From Xiphias gladius (lineage: Eukaryota; Chordata; Actinopteri; Istiophoriformes; Xiphiidae), in assembly GCF_016859285.1 (NCBI RefSeq), contig NC_053408.1, positions 10,617,213-10,681,212 on the forward strand: DNA of 64,000 nt. Reading direction: 5' to 3'. The translations under genes were made by a program, and so were the position numbers. Of this stretch, positions 1 through 11,624 are shown in pieces. The stretch's first letter is position 1. Each line of letters starts with the position of its first letter. The notes beneath the pieces are model-generated. The model ran no database searches, had not been told where the DNA came from, and worked only from the letters and a program-made list of their open reading frames with translations.

Positions 1-3000
1 ACAGCAAGAAAGATTACTCAGAGGCTTTCAACTATTATACTAAGGCCATCGGTGAGATTACCATTCAATACTCTGTAGGGTTGGGTGGTTGTACACACTG
101 ACTAGTCTTTCTTTATACTCTCCTCTTGTGAAATGCTAATCATCTGCTCTTGCCGCACATCTACCAGCAAATGAGCAAAACAAATATTATATTGAGCAAA
201 ATTTCTATCAGCAATTGAGTCATTTATCCCCATCGTAATGCATTTTCCAACACATGCTCATGAATAGTTGCAGTATTATGCAAAGATATCTCTACTGTTG
301 GTGGCACATCTCAGTTTGCCTGTGTGAAATGGATTTTTTCTTTCCTCCTTAGATACTTGCCCCAAAAATGCAAGTTACTATGGCAACAGGGCAGCCACCC
401 TCATGATGCTCTGTCGCTTTCGAGAGGCCCTTGAAGACTCCCAGCAGGCTGTACGGTTGGATGACTGTTTTATGAAGGTCAGTTTGAAAAGACCCTCAAA
501 TCAAGAGTGTCATCTTCATTCTCAGTTTTGCACACCTGTCTTCAGACCCTGGTTGCACTTGCAGAATAGTTGGATATGTAGAATTTTTTTTACACATAGA
601 AGGTGTGCCCTTCCTTCCCACAGGGGCATCTGCGTGAGGGTAAGTGCCACCTGTCTTTGGGAAATGCCATGGCAGCCAGTCGCTGCTTTCAGAAGGTTCT
701 GGAGCTGGAGCCCAGCAACAGAGAGGCCCACCAGGAGGTGGGCATCACTTAAACTTTTCTCATTTTATTTAATCATAATAGAAAACAAAGCTTTGAATTA
801 TATACCGAGCACAGTCCTGCAGCTTAATTTGGATGATTGCATCCTCAAATTAATCTTGTCACATTGTAAAGAGAGTGCTGATAGAAGACTGTTGTTTTAT
901 TTTAGAATAAGAACGCAGGGACTCTACTGGAGTACGAGCGAATGGCAGATTTTGGCTTTGAAAAGCGGGATTTCAGAAAGGTACTTCGCATCCATTCTTA
1001 TTTCACCAAACTCACAATGGCACTTCCACACCTTAGTTCATCTTCAGAGTCTTATCTGACAAGTAAAGGTTTTTTTTTGTTTTTTTTGACATTAGCAAAC
1101 GATGATAGTAATAACTGGAAAATTTAAACTTCATCTTTGGTTTGTAGTCATAGAGCTTCTTTAGTAGTTAACAGACTATTTACAGAAATCTTCTGTTTAA
1201 ACACTTTGAATAGTTTGTTTGACTAGAAAAGCAACATTTTTGTATATAAAATATTAGCTTTTACAAAGCTGCAGTATTTGCGTTCCTCTCATGTCTGAAT
1301 GTAATGAGTGTAACACATATAGTCAATGTTTGGCTCTTGTCCTGATCCAGGTGGTGTACTGTATGGACCGGGCTTTAGCTTTGGCTTCTGCCTGCCACCG
1401 CTTCAAAATCCTCAAGGCTGAGTGTCTGGCTCTGCTAGGCCGCTATCCAGAAGCTCAGTCTGTAGCAAGGTGGGTATAGTTGAGCTTTTATTATGAAGGA
1501 GCTGGTGTGTGGGTCATGGTCTATGTTTATTTTTTTTTACAGCGACACAATTTTTTCTCCTCTGTCATTATTGTAAAGTACAAACTTCTTACTTTCACAT
1601 AAGGTTTTTCAATATAAGTACAGGGTCTGTTTCAGTAGCTTCTCAATAAGAGGAATGGATTTTATTTACAGATTCTTCACAGCAGATCGTTAAACAAAAA
1701 TTTCTTTTACAGTGATATCCTGCGAATGGATTCCACAAACGCAGACGCACTGTACGTTCGAGGTCTGTGTCTTTACTATGAGGACTGTATAGATAAAGCT
1801 GTACAGTTCTTTGTCCAGGCTCTGCGCATGGCACCTGACCATGAAAAGGCCCGGCTAGCCTGCAGGGTAAGGTTGTCATTTTTTGTAGTTGATTGAGGTT
1901 TGCACTGAGAAACAAGAATTTGTGTGGCAATTCTTTTTTGTTTTCAAATCTCTAATATAAAATACATAACTAACCCAAATAGCATCCCAAATCCTGCCAC
2001 AGGTTGAAATGTGGGTCAGTTACTGCATGCTGCATGTATGTAAAACATTTACAGATTTTCTATACATTAGAAGCTTTTCATCTGCTACGGCATGATACAA
2101 ATTACAAGGGCTGCATTTACTGATGAACAATGTACTTCAAGTTCAGACAGCTATAATTAAAGATAACAAGTGGAGTTTCTGACCACTAGTAGTGCTATGG
2201 GGCAATCTTTTTGCTAGTGGGTCCCCTTTTTGTTTGTACGAATGCACATGCACACACGCAAGTGACATGACTCACAATGTTGCAGATGTTTTATCTCTAT
2301 AGGAAGGAAATGCAATCAAGATCTTTGTTAGACTTCAAATATTCACAGTGTGTTTGGGTAAGAAACACTGAACGTAAACAGAACTTTTGTTCGTTTATGT
2401 GCTCTGTGGAGTTTTCTTGTAATGTGAAAACAAGTGGACTGAAAATGATCAAATCCCAGAGTTCACTTATGTGACGAGGCAGTTTAGTACAATAAATTCA
2501 TAGTTCAAGACATGCTGAAATATAATAAATATAAATCTATACCTTGTATTTGGATTAAAGTTCGCTTTCAAGTTTAAGTAGATGTATTAAGGTAACACAA
2601 GGACTTGTTTTCTTCCTAAATTAGAATGCCAAAGCCTTAAAAGCCAAGAAGGAGGAGGGCAACCAGGCATTCAAGAACAGCAACTTTGAAGCTGCCTACC
2701 ACCTGTATTCTGAGGCCCTGACAATAGACCCCAACAATATCAAGACAAATGCTAAACTCTACTGCAACAGAGCCACAGCAGGAGCCAAGGTAAAAGGCAA
2801 CAGGTCAACTCAAGTTATGTTCTATATTCTAACACAGGCTTGCACAATTTCCTCACATGTCAGAGAGCAAGGAAATTAACAGAAGAGAGAACTCACTGAA
2901 ACTAAAAATTGTATGGAAGACAGTCACACTTGATCAATAACACTTGATCACACTTGATCATTTGCTTGAAAATAGCAACCTTGCATAGCACTCGGGCTCT

Positions 3001-5007
3001 TCTGGCTCTTTGTCTCCAATCATTTCACTGTCATCAATTCTTCCTCGTCAACAGCTGAAGAAACTTAATCAAGCCATTGAAGACTGCACCAGTGCGATCA
3101 AATTAGATGACACTTACATCAAGGCCTACTTAAGAAGAGCTCAGTGGTATGCTATACAGTCAACATGGGTCAACATATGTTTTCCCTAATTTGTGGCTTT
3201 TGTTTGCTCAGCATTGTGCAGTTTTTGAATGACTTTGTGTGACTCGTAGTTACATGGACACAGAGCAGTATGAAGAGGCTGTACGGGACTATGAAAAAGT
3301 TTACCAGACAGAAAAGACGTCAGGTAAGCTGCTGTCTCAGTTATCTCATATTTATCTACTTGTCCAAACCGATTCACAAGTTGGTCATGTTTACACACAC
3401 AAACATGGCTTGATTTTCATTTTATTACTGTAGATCACAAGCATCTGCTGAAGACGGCACAGCTGCAGCTGAAGAGGAGCAAGAGGAAAGATTACTACAA
3501 GGTGCTCGGGGTCGGCAAGAACGCCACAGAGGACGAGATCAAAAAAGCCTATCGCAAACGAGCCCTCATGCACCACCCAGGTAGCCCTGTTGTTTTCTAC
3601 ACACATGCAGAATACCAATTTTGACTATATTTGATGACTAAATAGGGTTTCTGTTGTATTGTATCATTATCTTGCAGACCGCCACAGCGCAGCGACTCCA
3701 GAGGTGCAGAAAGAGGAGGAAAAGAAATTCAAGGAGGTGGGTGAGGCCTTTACTGTGCTGTCTGACCCAAAGAAGAAGATCCGCTATGACAATGGACACG
3801 ACCTGGATGATGACGGCTGCTTTGATGGTGGAGGTAAGTGTGTTTAGTTGTTTCTTTTCTTTGGCTGGACTTACATTCAACGTGCAGGTCATGAGTGTTG
3901 ATGGAAGAGAACAGAAGTTAATGGTAGGAACTAAAGGTCCAGCTTGGTCATGCGTACATTGAGAAAAGCAAACTTTTTGTTTTTAAATTTATTTTTTTTT
4001 TTTTTTTTTTTAATTGAAATCTCTTAAGGTTTAACACGTCATTCTTTGGGTTCACGACATTTTGCAACATTTTTTTTTTCTAAAATTATGTTAGTGTCTT
4101 TGCAACACATGTTTACATATGTGAAGAGAGAGACTTTGCTTCACTTTAATCTACAATCTACAAAGTTCACCACTCTATATTTTTCAAGTTTTGCAAAATT
4201 ATTTCTCCAGAAACGAAAAAAAGGGAGCAGTCAAATGCCATCAAAACTGATTCACTGATTATTTACAACCTGGACATCAAATGGCGTATTAAAGAGTTCA
4301 CAATAAAAAAGAACATCATTACATGCGTCATATCATTTTTTATTTTATTTTTTTAAGACTTGTATATATAAATTTCAATCTTATCAAAACTTTCTGCCCT
4401 ATTAATTTTCATTGAGTCTCACACAAATTTATATCTCAGCCTGTGAAAACAGTAGAAACCAAATTAAGCTTTTTCCACACTCACTGTGACATACATAGTT
4501 ATTAAGTGTTAAAAAATGCATTTAAGTTAAAGAGCCCCAGTATTCCTGACAGTATCTATAATTGAAATGCATTTAATGGTGGTCAAATGGTTTCTGTTTC
4601 TCTGTTTTGTGTCGACACACACACTGTATTGTGTTTTAAAAGTTGTAAATGTGTGAACAGAACGTCAAACTGCTTGATTCACCTGCATTCTGTGTTTAGT
4701 TTAGAAAGTTATGTCATCTTTTTTTCCACCCTGAAGACCGTCATCACCAGCTATTCCCATGATATTTGTCTTTGGTTTTTCTCTAGATTTTGACGCAAAC
4801 AACATCTTCAGGGCTTTCTTTGGTGGCCATGGTGGAGGATTTAGTTTCGATTCCAATCAAGGTGTGTTTTTTTCTCTCCAGTTTAGACATCTTTACTGTT
4901 ATTGAAAGATGGTAGAATCAATCTAAGAAAGTGCATCTCATTAACTTTTTTTTTTTTTTTTAAATCCAGACTCTGGACCTGGAAATTTCTTCTTCCAATT
5001 TGGTTAA
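1..5007 (+). CDS. dnajc7: DnaJ homolog subfamily C member 7 (TPR2), 5'-truncated by window edge
   Basis: Cytosolic co-chaperone that binds HSP70 and HSP90 through TPR repeats and stimulates HSP70 ATPase through a C-terminal J domain. Coding exons: 1-51, 353-477, 624-737, 906-980, 1351-1469, 1713-1866, 2625-2789, 3055-3146, 3250-3323, 3434-3580, 3678-3833, 4787-4861, 4970-5007. All have GT/AG ends and compatible phases. They give about 460 residues against about 494 in human, so roughly 35 N-terminal residues lie left of the window. Successive TPR helices fill the first three quarters (for example [39 protein letters not shown]). The J domain starts at [20 protein letters not shown]; its HPD motif sits at the junction of the exons ending at 3580 and starting at 3678. 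The tail is Gly/Phe-rich and ends NFFFQFG, as in the family. Identification is firm. Confidence 0.97.
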
Positions 5008-6410
5008 AGCGAAAGAGCATGTGGGAAAATGCAGCCCTGCAGAGGACAAAATCAAGTTGGACCCACAGTCACCTTGTGATGCTCATACTCCTGAGTGTCT
5101 TGAAAATGTCCCAACTATTCTTGTTCAAGAGATTGCATTGACTGCTAAATTTACTCCTTACATTGATGCTAACATTGGGAAGGATAATTCAGAGGTTTTG
5201 GTTATAATTAACAATGACGATAAAGAAGTACATAAGAAACCCTTTTTAAAGAGGTTTGGATCAGCTGATTCAGAGCATGTCACTATTGCCAAAATCAAAA
5301 TTATATTAAATGAAATCTAATCTTGTAAAACTGCCTCAACCTTCCTAATGGTGATCAGTAGTAAGGAATGCTTTGGAAATATAAGCATCATGGTTGATTA
5401 TTTTTTTAGAAAACATAACATGGTATACATTTTAAGGTTCTCCTTGGACAGCAAGTCTCTGTTGAGCAAGAGTCAATGTACTGTAGCAGTTCAATGTCAA
5501 AACTGACCTCAGGACAGTCTGTTAAGGACAACACTGGTCTCTTGCAAGTGGGTGTCCAGGTTTTATTGGCTCACTTGCCAAATATAGATCGACTTGCTGG
5601 GTTTTTGTTTCTTCTCCTCTTCTCCATACTGCATTGTATATTTGACTCGAATGTAAAGTGTTTTGTGTCCATAAATTGTTTTTCTTTTCTTTAGTCTTCC
5701 CTCTGTATTTATATTTATTGTACTGTGTATTCTAAATTGTATGCAGCAGAATGCCATCATCTTCATAGTCTTCCTCCTTTTTTAAGAGACCAATTTGTAA
5801 ATGTTTTCCACATCATTGTCTCGCTCAAGGATTGTGCAAGTTGTTTTTCTGAAACAGGCCAAAATCAGCATATATATACTCCTACAGATTTTCTTCTGTT
5901 TAAAGTGCACCAGTCACGCATCTTTCCTATTGCCCCATTCAAATTCAAGTGGTGCCTTCGAAGAATGAGCAGATCAGTTAACGTTTTCACAATGAAATCT
6001 ACATCGAAAGCTGTCGAGCAAGCCACATCCTTATTTGCAAATGGCAACAGTCATGCTTGTATAGCATGTTTTTTGTTTTTGTGTTCTGTCATAGGAAGAC
6101 CATATTCTTGTCTGGCCAGTAAATTGAATTTTGCAAGTAGATTCTTCATCCTGAAAACATGAAAGACTTCAATTTCATTTCATGTCATCATCGGTCACAC
6201 CCAGCTGTTATCCACCTATACTTGTCATGCACGTTCGGTCAGTACAGCCCTTCCCCTACTTGTTCCACCTGTTTAAAAGGGCACTGATAGTAGGTCGGAA
6301 GCTTCTGTTGTTAATTGTTTTGTCACTGAACTGTGTATTTTTTAAAATTTGTCACAGTATTACCGACATGCTTTTCTTATTGCGTCAATAAAAGCTCGTC
6401 TTTTACTGTA
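5008..6410 (+). other. dnajc7: dnajc7 3'UTR
   Basis: Non-coding, AT-rich sequence from the dnajc7 stop codon to just past an AATAAA at 6387-6392, the only strong plus-strand polyadenylation signal before the next repeat. The length of about 1.4 kb is usual for this gene. The exact cleavage site is not visible. One alternative frame stays open through the first 300 bases (see findings). Confidence 0.7.
6387..6392 (+). promoter_or_regulatory. Polyadenylation signal AATAAA (dnajc7)
   Basis: Canonical hexamer about 1.4 kb after the dnajc7 stop, followed within 25 bases by a T-rich stretch that can act as the downstream element. Confidence 0.65.
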
Positions 6411-6470
6411 ATGTGGAAATTTTCTCTTAAATTTATATATGGATTGATGATTTTTTTTTTTTTACAGATT

Positions 6471-6891
6471 CCAGTAGTGGGAAGTAACTAAGTACTTAAG
6501 TACACTTTTAGTGTTTCCATTTTATGCTACTCGATACTCAGAGGAAGATCTTTACCCCACTGCATTTGTTTGAAAGACATAATTACTAGTTGCTTTGAAG
6601 ATTTTTACATAGAAAATGTATGATTAATTCTAAACTCTGATGCAGTGTTATAGAATACACTACCCAATAGTATATACTGTAAAGAACTACAAATTGAAAA
6701 GTAAAGACATCATTAATAATTCAGTTATGTATAATATAATACTTTGAGAGCAGCCATTCTTGATAATAAGTTGTTTTAATTTTAATATATTGTTCCCATG
6801 ATAGTTCTGCACTTTAAAAGTAATTTGTAGGACTTCTACTTGTCCTACTAAGTTATTTCATAAGGATCTGACTACATCTTCCACCACTGTC
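6471..6891. mobile_element. hAT-type MITE with intact 8-bp target duplication
   Basis: A 421-bp non-coding element. Its ends are imperfect inverted repeats (left CCAGTAGTGGGAAG, right end complement GACAGTGGTGGAAG) and it is flanked by a perfect 8-bp direct repeat TACAGATT at 6463-6470 and 6892-6899. An 8-bp duplication is the hAT signature. Inside, the phrases with 'aagtacttaagtac' and 'tttccattttatgctact' are typical of a very abundant teleost family. It has no transposase, so it was moved in trans. Confidence 0.85.
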
Positions 6892-7178
6892 TACAGATTA
6901 TATATATATGATCAAATTGGGAGGAAAAAAAAACGTAACCGGTGTAATGTTTCACCTGGAACACACTTTCGTGCATGTACATTTTTCAATTTTTCCCTGG
7001 AACCGTTTTATTAAATGAAATGAAATGAAATGGCAAAAGGAAATGAAAAAGACAGGATTAAGAGTTTCTTTTTCTGAGATTTAATCGTTTGACCAACGGT
7101 TATTTTAAATTGACAGTTTTATAGTTTTATGTTGATTTTTTTTATTTTTATTTTTTTTTTTATTTTTTTTTTTTGTAG

Positions 7179-8300
7179 TTGGCTTCTTCTAATAAAGCTG
7201 TGGGTGTACGTGACATCACTCGAGTAACCACTGTGTTAGCCAATCAGGGGCCTGGGCCGACACGTAATGGATCGGCAGATTATGGGGCGACAGGAGGAGA
7301 GCGAGTGGCGACTGGCAGCGGCAGCGGCTGCGCTACGGTACGAGAAGAAGTGACTTTTTAGCCGTGTCATTTCTCACCACGCACACGATTCCTGCACTTG
7401 GAGCAGGTGCTACTTTCATTGACAAGGTAACCGCTTTCGCTCAGTTATTGTAAAACCCGGGGTTAGTCGTTTTTTGCCCCCCCCCCTTCTGACTACCAGT
7501 TATTTAAGATACAGCTCGATAGTCAGGCAGGCAGTCAGTCAGTCAGGGCTCGAGTTCGGCGGATATGAGATGCTGCGAGGTTTCACTGCTAAAGCTGCAA
7601 CCACAGTCATCGTGCTAGAGACAGAAAATAGCAGCCGTTTGTTTTTGAAATAGAGGTTACGTTCAAAACTGAATGATTAACGGAGGAAGAAAAGGAGGAA
7701 AAGAAAAAGAAAACATAGCTCCTGCAAATCACAGGCCAACTAAATCTTACATCATCCGCAAACAGCAACCCCTGCCTCCGCAAGCTTCCTATCTTCCGTC
7801 ATGTCTCCCTCTGGAGGTTTGTACGCCCTACATCTGCGCGTCGTCTCTCCCGTCCAGGACGTCGTTCCTTATTTACCCGCAGCGAGCAAAGCTACAGCTA
7901 TGGAACTCGCCCGGCAAGCTAGGTCAGGCTACAGGCTGCGGGAGTGGGTGTGGTGGCTGGTAAAGGAGCCTCATTCACCCAGTGCTGGCCTGGAAGCACA
8001 TGATGTAGCACGCCGAGTTCGTCAAACAGCAGCTGTGTCTGAAGCAGTCCCCCCCCTCGGTGGCCCCTGTGGTGGTGGTGGTGGTGCTGCTGCTGCCTCC
8101 AAATCCAGATTCCTTCATCTCGGGAAACCGTGCAGAGACACACACACACACACACACATTTCACGGCTAGATAGCTTCAAACAATGGACGGGACCCGCGG
8201 ATTATGGCAGGGTAAATGCGGGGACATCTGCCTCCGAGAGCACGGCGGTATGGCCCCGCTAAGCCGGGCTCCCCAGGTTAGGTCTCGCCGACGTTTTGCT
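7179..8300 (+). promoter_or_regulatory. acly: GC-rich promoter region with probable non-coding first exon of acly
   Basis: CpG content rises sharply here between AT-rich flanks, which is the usual look of a vertebrate promoter. A candidate first exon ends with the donor GACAAG/GTAACC at 7426. A second GC-rich exon could end with CAGG/GTAAAT at 8211. The acly start codon lies 3.4 kb downstream in an exon with its own acceptor, so at least one untranslated exon must lie upstream. Several open frames cross this region but are compositionally biased (His, Gly and Thr-His runs from simple repeats) and I do not call them genes. Confidence 0.5.
8138..8158. repeat. (CA)n microsatellite
   Basis: About ten uninterrupted CA units, next to a short GGT/GCT triplet run at about 8070-8095. 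Confidence 0.9.
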
Positions 8301-8474
8301 CTGAAGTGCTGCAGCTGAGCACAGAGGGCCCCCTGGTCGTATTTCAGAAGGTACAAGAAAAACCACCATAAAATGTTATCAGTCACACAGATGCTGAGAT
8401 AAGATGCATGTTTTCGAGGCTAGCCGTTTATCACTGTTTACTTTGCCGTGGAGTTGATAAAGGTATTTAAAAAA

Positions 8475-8669
8475 TCACCTGTATGGGCGGTTCCCCATAA
8501 TTTGACCTCCAGCCTTCGGGATATCTTGCGACTCCCTTGAATTGGAGCCGTAAACTCCCGGCACCAGGCCAAAAGAAACGGGACCTACATACTGCTGGGT
8601 GTATGTGTTTGCGATAGCCGAGGCGGCCCCCGTGGCAGCCATGAGTTGGCCGAGCAGGTCTGACAACAT
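8475..8669 (-). CDS. Candidate minus-strand first exon or small ORF, unknown product
   Basis: A 64-residue minus-strand frame starting MLSDLLGQLMAATGAASAIA and ending near IMGNRPYR. It begins at the GC-rich edge of the acly promoter, has balanced protein-like composition, and its last codons overlap a possible donor (CATACAG/GTGATT), so it could also be the first coding exon of a divergent transcript. A TTTAAA lies about 20 bases upstream of the ATG. I recognise no family and see no second exon. It may be chance in GC-rich DNA. Confidence 0.22.
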   Translation of the reverse strand: MLSDLLGQLMAATGAASAIANTYTQQYVGPVSFGLVPGVYGSNSRESQDIPKAGGQIMGNRPYR

Positions 8670-9002
8670 GCCCCGGTGTTTAAAGCGGGGACGTCGGGGC
8701 CACCGGTGCAGCCCCGTTGTCTCTGTACTGGCTCCTCACAACTTTTTACTCAGATACACGTAATGGTGTGAGACTCCTAGCTTCGATAGCTTGTCTCATG
8801 TGACTGTGTGTTCGGACAGAGAGATACAGTAGAAGGAGAGTTTGTTGTCTGTCTTTTTGGATCATAAATTGTTTCTTGCCATTTAATAAATTTCGGCCTA
8901 GATATGATTCAGTTATCCTCTTAGCTTTATGGCTAAACTCACGGGTTTGACAGTAATGCACCAAAACCACTGTAGTTAGTCATTCAACTGTTTCGGTTGC
9001 TG

Positions 9003-9400
9003 CATTTAGGGCTGGAACCAACCTTTTTATTACTGATTAATCTGCCAGTTATCTTCACATGTAGTTGATTCATGCTTTTGTCTATAAAATGTTGGAAAAT
9101 GTTGGGGTTTTTTTGTTTTGTTTTTTTTTTAAAAATGCTCCTTACAGTTTTCCAGGGTCAAAGGTGATGTCTTCATATTGTTTGTTTTGCCCCCCCCCCA
9201 AAAAAAAAAACCAAACCAAAGATACTCCATTTAAGATGATCATAAAACAGAATGGGAGCAAAAATCTTTACATTTGAGAAGCTGGAACCAAAACATGGCA
9301 TTTTTGTTTAAGAAAATTACTCAAATAGTTAAGCGATTATTAAATTATTGCCGATTAAAGTTCCATTTATTGACCACTCATTTCAGCTCTAGCTGCATCT
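9003..9400 (+). repeat. Teleost interspersed repeat with ATTAATC motifs, copy 1
   Basis: Starts near 'agggctggaac', contains 'gattaatctgccagtt' and 'tctataaaatgttggaaaatg', and ends near 'ttcagctctagc'. The two outer ends are inverted relatives. The same set of phrases recurs at about 32.2, 48.8, 60.0, 61.9 and 62.1 kb. It is non-autonomous, with no coding capacity. Borders are approximate. Confidence 0.7.
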
Positions 9401-10732
9401 TTGCTCTGAATACTAACATAGGATTTTGTCTTTTTCTGTTTTCTTCTTTCATTCTTATATTTACTTGTTGGACAAAGGCTGGTTTGTTGATTGAAGAACG
9501 GGGACTAAAGTTGACTCTATTAAATTATTGAGGAGGGGATGTGTTACTGTTACTCTGCTGCCAATTTTAAGCTCAAAAAATGGCTAAAAGAGGAACAACT
9601 CACTTTGATGATTCACTCCCTTCTCCTTTATTAAAGTATGTGATGAGAGTTTGACATATCATCAGTGAGGTGACACCAATCTACAGCTCAATTGGTAAAC
9701 GTGACTAACAATATTGAGGAGGCACAAAAGGATTTATTCTCAGTGGGGATCTCAATTTTGTGGATTTGGAACAAAGAGTGAGCTGTCACCACTCACATAC
9801 AGGAACCTTAAAACTCACTAGTTTCACGGTTTAATCTGTGCATTTTCCAGTGGCTAGCTTTGTTAGCCAAAACAGAAAAAATATTCTTTTTAGATGAATG
9901 ACGACACTTATGCACACTAAAACAAAATAAGCAGAATGGCACTGTGATGATTTGGTAAATGTAGCATTTGTTTTTATGCCCAAAGGCTACTAGTTTATGA
10001 AGTGTTGAAGACAAGATCATTTTCAAGTTCTGATTTGTAGAATTGTATTTTTCTAGGTCTGTTTGCATTTTCAGCATGCCCATCAGAACAACTGCAGGAA
10101 AAAAAAAATAATATAGCATAGCCACTGACCAAGGCAAATACCATTAATATTTTGGTAGTTTCCACCATTACCAGTCAATGTCTTGGATAAATATATGGCC
10201 AGGCAGCTGATAGCAAAAGCTCTTACAGTTTGTCTCAGTAAGAGCACAGTTCCTGGCAAGTCATCAGAAAGCTGTAGAAGACCACTCACCTTGAATTCAG
10301 AAAAACGTGTAACCCATTAGATTAAGCGTATTCAGTCTGACTTCGTAAAACATTACTGTTTGACTGTTTAACTATTTAATTATAGCACATTTAATCAATC
10401 ACTTGTACCCACGGCCTCACATAGCATGTGTACAAAACCTGGCTTTATTTTCAAGGAGTTTGGTGTTTTGGTTTGTTTGGTTTTTGTTTTTTTTTTTTTG
10501 ACAGGAATGCAACACCGATTAATGTTCTGATGACACCCATGAAATAATATAAGCAAGTACATTAAGAAACAACATATTGTACGCATACATTTTCATCTGG
10601 GCTTGATTGTAGCTTAGTCCCCATCTTGGTTTAAAATCAGAAGTGAGAAGTGACTTGGCCTGTAGTTTTCTAGTTGCTCAAAATGCACATATGCTTAGTT
10701 TTTTGTTTTTTTGTTTTTTTTTAATCCATCAG

Positions 10733-10935
10733 TATATACAGATGGGTGACGAATTAGAGGGAAAAACTGAATAAATGAGTGGAGAAACACTGCAAATGCA
10801 GAAGCCTCCACATAGGTCACGAGGGGTCAATGAAGGTTTGGTATGAAAATGGTGTGTATCGTATGCTATGGACTTGGCAGTCACCAGATCTCAACCCAGT
10901 TGAAAACCTACAGGAGATTTTGGACTGTTTTAATG
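10733..10935 (+). mobile_element. Tc1/mariner-derived fragment
   Basis: Part of a non-autonomous Tc1-like element. The segment at about 10872-10930 still reads as the transposase phrase SPDLNPVENL, the conserved C-terminal motif of Tc1 transposases, but stop codons and the missing N-terminal part show it is dead. It lies in the large 5' intron of acly. Confidence 0.6.
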
Positions 10936-11624
10936 GAAAATTTTAATACTATTCGCATTTTACTATTCAGCTGTTAAGCTGTAGTTATATTATCTGTGGA
11001 ATGCACTGATTGTTCACTGTTCGGTCGAAAGGTACAGTGTGACCCTCAGGGATAAAGCGATCCAGTTGGTACCAGGCAGTTCTCCTTCATCCCTGAGCTC
11101 CAATCTATCTCACCAATTAATTATGTGTGTGTTTTATCTCTTTTGAGCATTTACACAGCAACCCCTCCCTTCTGTACACACTAAGGGGTGTAAATGCTCT
11201 ACTAAGTTACATACATACGTTGCTCATTGCTGTGTGACCTTTGATCTCTGTATGCTCGAGACCATCTGCAGATGCTGAATTAAACTCGCAGAAAGGCAAG
11301 AGTTGGCTCTTAATGCTTTATTGAACAGAAGTTGCCACCACACCTGATGTGTTACACAGTGCTCTCCACCACCATCCTCAAAACACCAAATGAGGGAATA
11401 TCTTTCGGAAGAATGATGTGCATCCCTCCAGTAGTAGTCCAGAGACTATTAAAATCAGTGCCAAAGCGCATTAAATCTTTTCTGGCAGAACGAGGTGGCC
11501 CAACACCTTACTAGAACACCTGCTGTTGCTTTTTCACCCAACTGTACATATCATGGTTTCCTGACTCAGTGAAGTTAACCGTCGCCCTCCCTCTCCCAAA
11601 GGTCCTGGGCTAGCAAGCGCTGCC

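Noticed and set aside
7919..8164. Minus-strand frames with His and Cys/Val runs
   Set aside because: The runs are translations of the CA microsatellite and a CAC triplet stretch; no protein signature.
7673..8262. Overlapping plus-strand frames of 96 and 153 codons in the acly promoter region
   Set aside because: They cross the CA repeat and GGT/GCT runs, show no family similarity, lack splice context as whole genes, and are what GC-rich promoter DNA gives by chance.
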